Below, one piece after another: positions 7,041-9,835 of a stretch of 9,835 nucleotides of DNA (the stretch's first letter is position 1; the number at the start of each line of letters is the position of its first letter). Under the pieces are notes generated by a model. That model was not told where the DNA came from and did no database searches. It was given only the letters and a program-made list of their open reading frames with translations. Made by a program: the position numbers and the translations under genes. Origin of the DNA: a bacterium (lineage in GTDB: Bacteria; Gemmatimonadota; Glassbacteria; GWA2-58-10); NCBI GenBank assembly GCA_021372515.1, contig JAJFUG010000136.1:1-9835 (forward strand), read 5' to 3'.

Positions 7041-7061
7041 GGAGCCGTCCCTTGTCCGTAA
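6285..7061 (+). CDS. Hypothetical A+T-rich gene with an RNxxxH (HEPN-like) motif
   Basis: I do not recognise the family. The 258-residue product is predicted to be mostly helical, Lys/Glu-rich and cytoplasmic, with no signal peptide or membrane segment. Residues 158-163 read RNRHIH (codons 6756-6773), which fits the R-N-x3-H / R-x4-H motif of HEPN ribonucleases. It is flanked by helices (about 97-128 and 184-200), as expected for a HEPN four-helix core. HEPN proteins are often RNA-cutting toxins or antiviral effectors. No nucleotidyltransferase (MNT) antitoxin lies next to it. GAGGG (6277-6281) precedes the ATG. The last dozen or so codons ([15 protein letters not shown]) have core-like composition, contain the gatC ribosome-binding site and overlap gatC by ten bases. 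The coding assignment is strong because the frame is long in stop-rich A+T DNA. The HEPN call is an inference. Confidence 0.72.
   Translation: MDEFEKYQDAIAESAKKIITPLLKKNKKELGAVFENFIFGFNGPSTIEPKLTAEESFFGKLFYGYTEILQSLEMLEDIVFFIGRYPFHKTRISRERYLRFNLEAWLSESYILQERLERYLKTIERLYRKDSNARNIKPVLKSIKETINQTFANVNDIRNRHIHQYRLKDNKLDRLDTIGLLANNWKEEEEEIRRLFKLLHISEYRKTRKFWKKQLNENNINIRLLFNNYFGKLSIIIFDKNTMALKYPDNFQGAVPCP
7039..7044 (+). promoter_or_regulatory. gatC ribosome-binding site inside the upstream gene
   Basis: AAGGAG lies seven bases before TTG 7052 and decides that start. It is within the final codons of the A+T-rich gene, so translation of that gene passes over the gatC initiation site and the two may be coupled. 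Confidence 0.75.
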
Positions 7062-7339
7062 CCCTGGATGATGTCAAAAAAATCGCCCTGCTGGCCCGTC
7101 TGGAGCTGGATGACACGGCCGCCGAGCGCATGACCCGCGACATGAACGCCATCCTCGGCCACGTGGAGCAGCTCGGCCGGGTGGACACCGAGAATGTGAG
7201 CCCCCTGGCCTGGCTGGAGGGCAAGAAAACCCCGGTCGAGCCGGACCAGGTCCGCCGCTTCGAGCACACCGCCGAGGTGCTGGACAACGCCCCCCTGCCC
7301 GAGGGCCGCTTTTTCATCGTGCCGCGCGTGATCGAATAG
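7052..7339 (+). CDS. gatC: Aspartyl/glutamyl-tRNA amidotransferase subunit C
   Basis: This 95-residue GatC is the small subunit that wraps around and stabilises GatA and helps dock GatB in the GatCAB complex. The whole family pattern is present: [20 protein letters not shown] at the N-terminus, the helix [19 protein letters not shown] (34-52) and the C-terminal [16 protein letters not shown] (80-95). Length is normal. The start is TTG at 7052, supported by AAGGAG seven bases upstream and by family alignment. The start lies within the last ten bases of the preceding gene. gatA follows after 32 bases. Confidence 0.95.
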   Translation: MSVTLDDVKKIALLARLELDDTAAERMTRDMNAILGHVEQLGRVDTENVSPLAWLEGKKTPVEPDQVRRFEHTAEVLDNAPLPEGRFFIVPRVIE

Positions 7340-7371
7340 AACGTAACTTCAAACATAGACGGAGCAATCAA

Positions 7372-8805
7372 TTGACTGAGATTCGAAAGCTTGGCGCCGT
7401 GGCCCTGGCCGCGTCGCTGGAAAGCGGACAGGTGAGCGCGGTGGAGGCGGCGCGCGAATGCCTGGCCGCGATCGAGGCGGACACCCACCACTGCCTGCTG
7501 GCGGTCCGGGCCAGGGAGGCCCTGGCCGAGGCCGAGGCCGTGGACCGCCGCCGCGCCGCGGGCGAGAGCCTGCCGTTCGGGGCGGGCGTGCCGCTGATCA
7601 TCAAGGACAACATCGTGCTGCGCGGGGCCGCTCCCACCACCTGCGCCTCGAAAATCCTCGAGAATTTTGTCAGCCCTTACGACGCCCACGTGGTGGAGCG
7701 CCTTCGCGAGCACGGCCTGGTGATCCTGGGCAAGGCCAACATGGATGAGTTCGCCATGGGCTCCTCCAACGAGAACAGCGCTTTCGGCCCGGTGGGCCAT
7801 CCCCTGGACCCGGAGCGCGTGCCCGGCGGAAGCTCGGGCGGCTCGGCCGCCTCGGTGGCGCTGCGCCTGGCGCCCCTGGCCCTGGGTTCCGACACCGGCG
7901 GCTCGATCCGTCAGCCTGCCGCGTTCTGCGGCCTGGTGGGCCTGAAGCCCACCTACGGGCGGGTGAGCCGCTACGGCCTGGTGGCCTACGGCTCCAGCCT
8001 CGACCAGATCGGCCCCCTGGCCCGCTCGGCCGGGGACGCCGCGTTCCTGCTGGGCATCATCGCCGGGCACGACAGGCGCGACTCCACCAGCGCGGATCAG
8101 CCCGTGCCAGACTACCGCGCCGCCCTGGACGGTGATATCCGCGGGCTGCGGTTGGGACTGCCGGATGAGTATTTCACCGACGCGCTGGACAGCCGTATCC
8201 GCGAGCAGGTAATGGCGGGAGTGAAGAAACTGGAAGCCCAGGGGGCCGAGGTGCGCCGGATCAGCCTGCCCCACACCCCTTATGCTGTCGCCGCCTACTA
8301 CATCATCGCCACGGCCGAGGCCAGCGCCAATCTGGCCCGGTTCGACGGGGTCCGGTACGGGCACCGCACCGCGCAGAGCGGCAACCTGCTGGAGATGTAC
8401 CGCCGCAGCCGCAGCGAGGGTTTCGGCCCGGAGGTGCAGCGGCGGATCATGCTGGGCACCTACGTGCTGAGCGCGGGCTACTACGACGCCTACTACATCA
8501 AGGCCATGAAAGTGCGCGGCCTCATCACCCGGGATTTCAACCGGGCCTTCGAGCAGGTGGACGCCGTGGTCACTCCCACCGCGCCCAACCTTCCCTGGAA
8601 GATCGGGGCGTTCAAGGATGACCCGGTGGCGGCCTACCTGCAGGATATCTACACGGTCACGGTGAACCTGGCCGGCCTGCCGGGAGTTTCGGTCCCCTCC
8701 GGCACGGTTGATGGAATGCCCGTGGGCTTGCAGCTCATCGGACGGCCGTTCGAGGAGGCGACATTGCTAAAAGCGGCGAGCATGCTGGAAGGAGGGTTGA
8801 GCTGA
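7372..8805 (+). CDS. gatA: Aspartyl/glutamyl-tRNA amidotransferase subunit A (glutaminase)
   Basis: This 477-residue GatA hydrolyses glutamine and delivers ammonia through a channel to GatB, where Glu-tRNA(Gln) or Asp-tRNA(Asn) is amidated. It is an amidase-signature enzyme. The catalytic triad is visible as Lys78 (PLIIKDNI), Ser154 ([11 protein letters not shown]) and nucleophile Ser178 ([11 protein letters not shown]), at almost the same numbering as known GatA proteins. The segment [19 protein letters not shown] (185-203) is typical of GatA rather than of general amidases. Length is normal. The start is TTG at 7372 with GGAG at 7361-7364. The stop TGA shares its A with the gatB start codon, so the two are translationally coupled. 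Confidence 0.97.
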   Translation: MTEIRKLGAVALAASLESGQVSAVEAARECLAAIEADTHHCLLAVRAREALAEAEAVDRRRAAGESLPFGAGVPLIIKDNIVLRGAAPTTCASKILENFVSPYDAHVVERLREHGLVILGKANMDEFAMGSSNENSAFGPVGHPLDPERVPGGSSGGSAASVALRLAPLALGSDTGGSIRQPAAFCGLVGLKPTYGRVSRYGLVAYGSSLDQIGPLARSAGDAAFLLGIIAGHDRRDSTSADQPVPDYRAALDGDIRGLRLGLPDEYFTDALDSRIREQVMAGVKKLEAQGAEVRRISLPHTPYAVAAYYIIATAEASANLARFDGVRYGHRTAQSGNLLEMYRRSRSEGFGPEVQRRIMLGTYVLSAGYYDAYYIKAMKVRGLITRDFNRAFEQVDAVVTPTAPNLPWKIGAFKDDPVAAYLQDIYTVTVNLAGLPGVSVPSGTVDGMPVGLQLIGRPFEEATLLKAASMLEGGLS

Positions 8806-9835
8806 TGACTGACCACGGCTGGGAAGTAGTGATCGGGCTGGAGGTGCACGCGCAGCTCAAGACCCGCACCAAGACATTCTGCCGCTGCAGCACGCATTTC
8901 GGGGATGAGCCGAACACGAACGTGTGCCCAGTCTGCCTGGGTCTGCCGGGCGCGCTGCCAGTGCTGAACGCCGAGGCGGTCTCGATGGCCGTGCGCACTG
9001 CCCTGGCGTTCGGCTGCACCCTGCACGAGGAGTCGATTTTCGCCCGGAAGAACTATTTCTACCCCGATCTGCCCAAGGGCTACCAGATAAGCCAGTACGA
9101 GAAGCCTTTCTCAACCGGCGGCATGGTGGAGGCGCGCCTGGAGGACGGGACCCGCAAGAGCTGGCGGCTCAACCGCATCCACCTGGAGGAGGACGCCGGC
9201 AAGAGCATCCACACCGCGACCGCCGCCGGCACCGCGGTGGACCTCAACCGCTGCGGCACCCCGCTGATGGAGATAGTCTCCGAGCCGGACCTGAGAAGCG
9301 CGGCCGAGGCCTACGCCTACCTGACCCGCCTGCGCCAGATGCTGCTGTATCTGGGCGTGTGCGACGGGAACATGGAGGAGGGCAGCCTGCGTTGCGATGC
9401 CAACATCTCGGTGCGCCGCAAGGGCGAGACAAAATTCGGCACGCGCACCGAGGTCAAGAACATGAACTCGTTCCGCGGGGTGGAGAAAGCCATCGGCTTC
9501 GAAATGGAGCGGCAGATCAGCGTGCTGGAGTCGGGCGGCCGGATAGTCCAGGAGACTCTACTGTGGGACACGGACAAGCAGGTGGTGCGGCCGATGCGCA
9601 GCAAGGAGGAGGCCCAGGACTACCGCTATTTCCCGGACCCGGACCTGTTGCCTCTGGTGATCGAGCGCACCTGGATCGAAAAGCTGCGCAGCGAGCTGCC
9701 CGAGCTGCCGCACACGCGCGAGAGCCGCTTTGTCGAGCAGTACGGGCTGCCGGAGTATGACGCCGCGGTGCTCACCGCCGCGCGCGAGGTGGCCGACTAT
9801 TACGAGGAAACCCTGCGCCTGGCCAAGGAGGCCGA
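8805..9835 (+). CDS. gatB: Aspartyl/glutamyl-tRNA amidotransferase subunit B, cut by the window end
   Basis: The first 343 residues of GatB are present, out of roughly 475 usual. GatB binds the misacylated tRNA, phosphorylates the side-chain carboxylate with ATP and amidates it with ammonia from GatA. Visible marks are [10 protein letters not shown] (9-18), the zinc ligands Cys26/Cys28 and Cys41/Cys44 (FCRC...VCPVC), [19 protein letters not shown] (81-99) and the metal/ATP-site stretch HLEEDAGKS (126-134). The later [12 protein letters not shown] and [13 protein letters not shown] are also family hallmarks. The ATG at 8805 overlaps the gatA TGA by one base and has GGAGGG at 8791-8796. The C-terminal YqeY-like tRNA-binding tail lies beyond the window. 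Confidence 0.97.
   Translation, partial: MTDHGWEVVIGLEVHAQLKTRTKTFCRCSTHFGDEPNTNVCPVCLGLPGALPVLNAEAVSMAVRTALAFGCTLHEESIFARKNYFYPDLPKGYQISQYEKPFSTGGMVEARLEDGTRKSWRLNRIHLEEDAGKSIHTATAAGTAVDLNRCGTPLMEIVSEPDLRSAAEAYAYLTRLRQMLLYLGVCDGNMEEGSLRCDANISVRRKGETKFGTRTEVKNMNSFRGVEKAIGFEMERQISVLESGGRIVQETLLWDTDKQVVRPMRSKEEAQDYRYFPDPDLLPLVIERTWIEKLRSELPELPHTRESRFVEQYGLPEYDAAVLTAAREVADYYEETLRLAKEA

Noticed and set aside
7018-8364. 448-codon minus-strand frame over gatC/gatA
   Set aside because: It is antisense to two unmistakable core genes.
8924-9760. 278-codon plus-strand frame over gatB
   Set aside because: The frame from 8805 encodes GatB with its zinc ligands and signature motifs. This one is an out-of-frame shadow.

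Overview
The window is bacterial, G+C-rich (most genes look well above 60% by eye) and densely coded. It appears to be chromosomal: it carries a UvrD/PcrA helicase and the gatC-gatA-gatB genes for tRNA-dependent amidotransferase. A full GatCAB set suggests a host that makes Gln-tRNA(Gln) and/or Asn-tRNA(Asn) by the indirect route. An N-terminal signal peptide and a two-pass sensor kinase fit an ordinary, probably Gram-negative, environmental bacterium. I cannot name the genus. The sensor-kinase style (WAGMARESAHQLGTPLSS) reminds me of kinases from the Bacteroidota/FCB side of the tree, but that is weak inference.

Layout. Positions 1-69 hold the start of a minus-strand gene encoding a signal peptide. 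A 392-base A+T-richer divergent intergenic region follows. Then come, all on the plus strand: a membrane sensor histidine kinase without HAMP or adjacent regulator (462-1808), a PcrA/UvrD helicase (1857-4193) and a DinB/YfiT-superfamily protein (4218-4670). These three are closely spaced and may be cotranscribed.

Accessory segment, about 4671-7040. It starts with a Fic AMP-transferase-type protein (4764-5807) carrying its own inhibitory motif, with lower G+C than its neighbours. A 179-base non-coding stretch follows. It holds four degenerate 10-base tandem units, a nested imperfect palindrome and a perfect 8-bp hairpin. Next is a small helix-hairpin-helix Cdd1-family protein (5987-6244), then a strikingly A+T-rich gene (6285-7061, about one third G+C by eye). 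That gene is a hypothetical all-helical protein with an RNxxxH motif, the signature of HEPN ribonucleases. Its last codons run through the gatC ribosome-binding site and 10 bases into gatC.

From 7052 to the right edge the window returns to core sequence: gatC (TTG start), gatA (TTG start) and gatB (ATG overlapping the gatA stop by one base; cut by the window end). Together these form the amidotransferase that converts misacylated Glu-tRNA(Gln)/Asp-tRNA(Asn).

The most interesting part is the Fic to HEPN-like stretch. Two toxin-type catalytic signatures and unusual intergenic repeats sit between housekeeping genes, and the HEPN-like gene looks recently acquired directly upstream of gatCAB.
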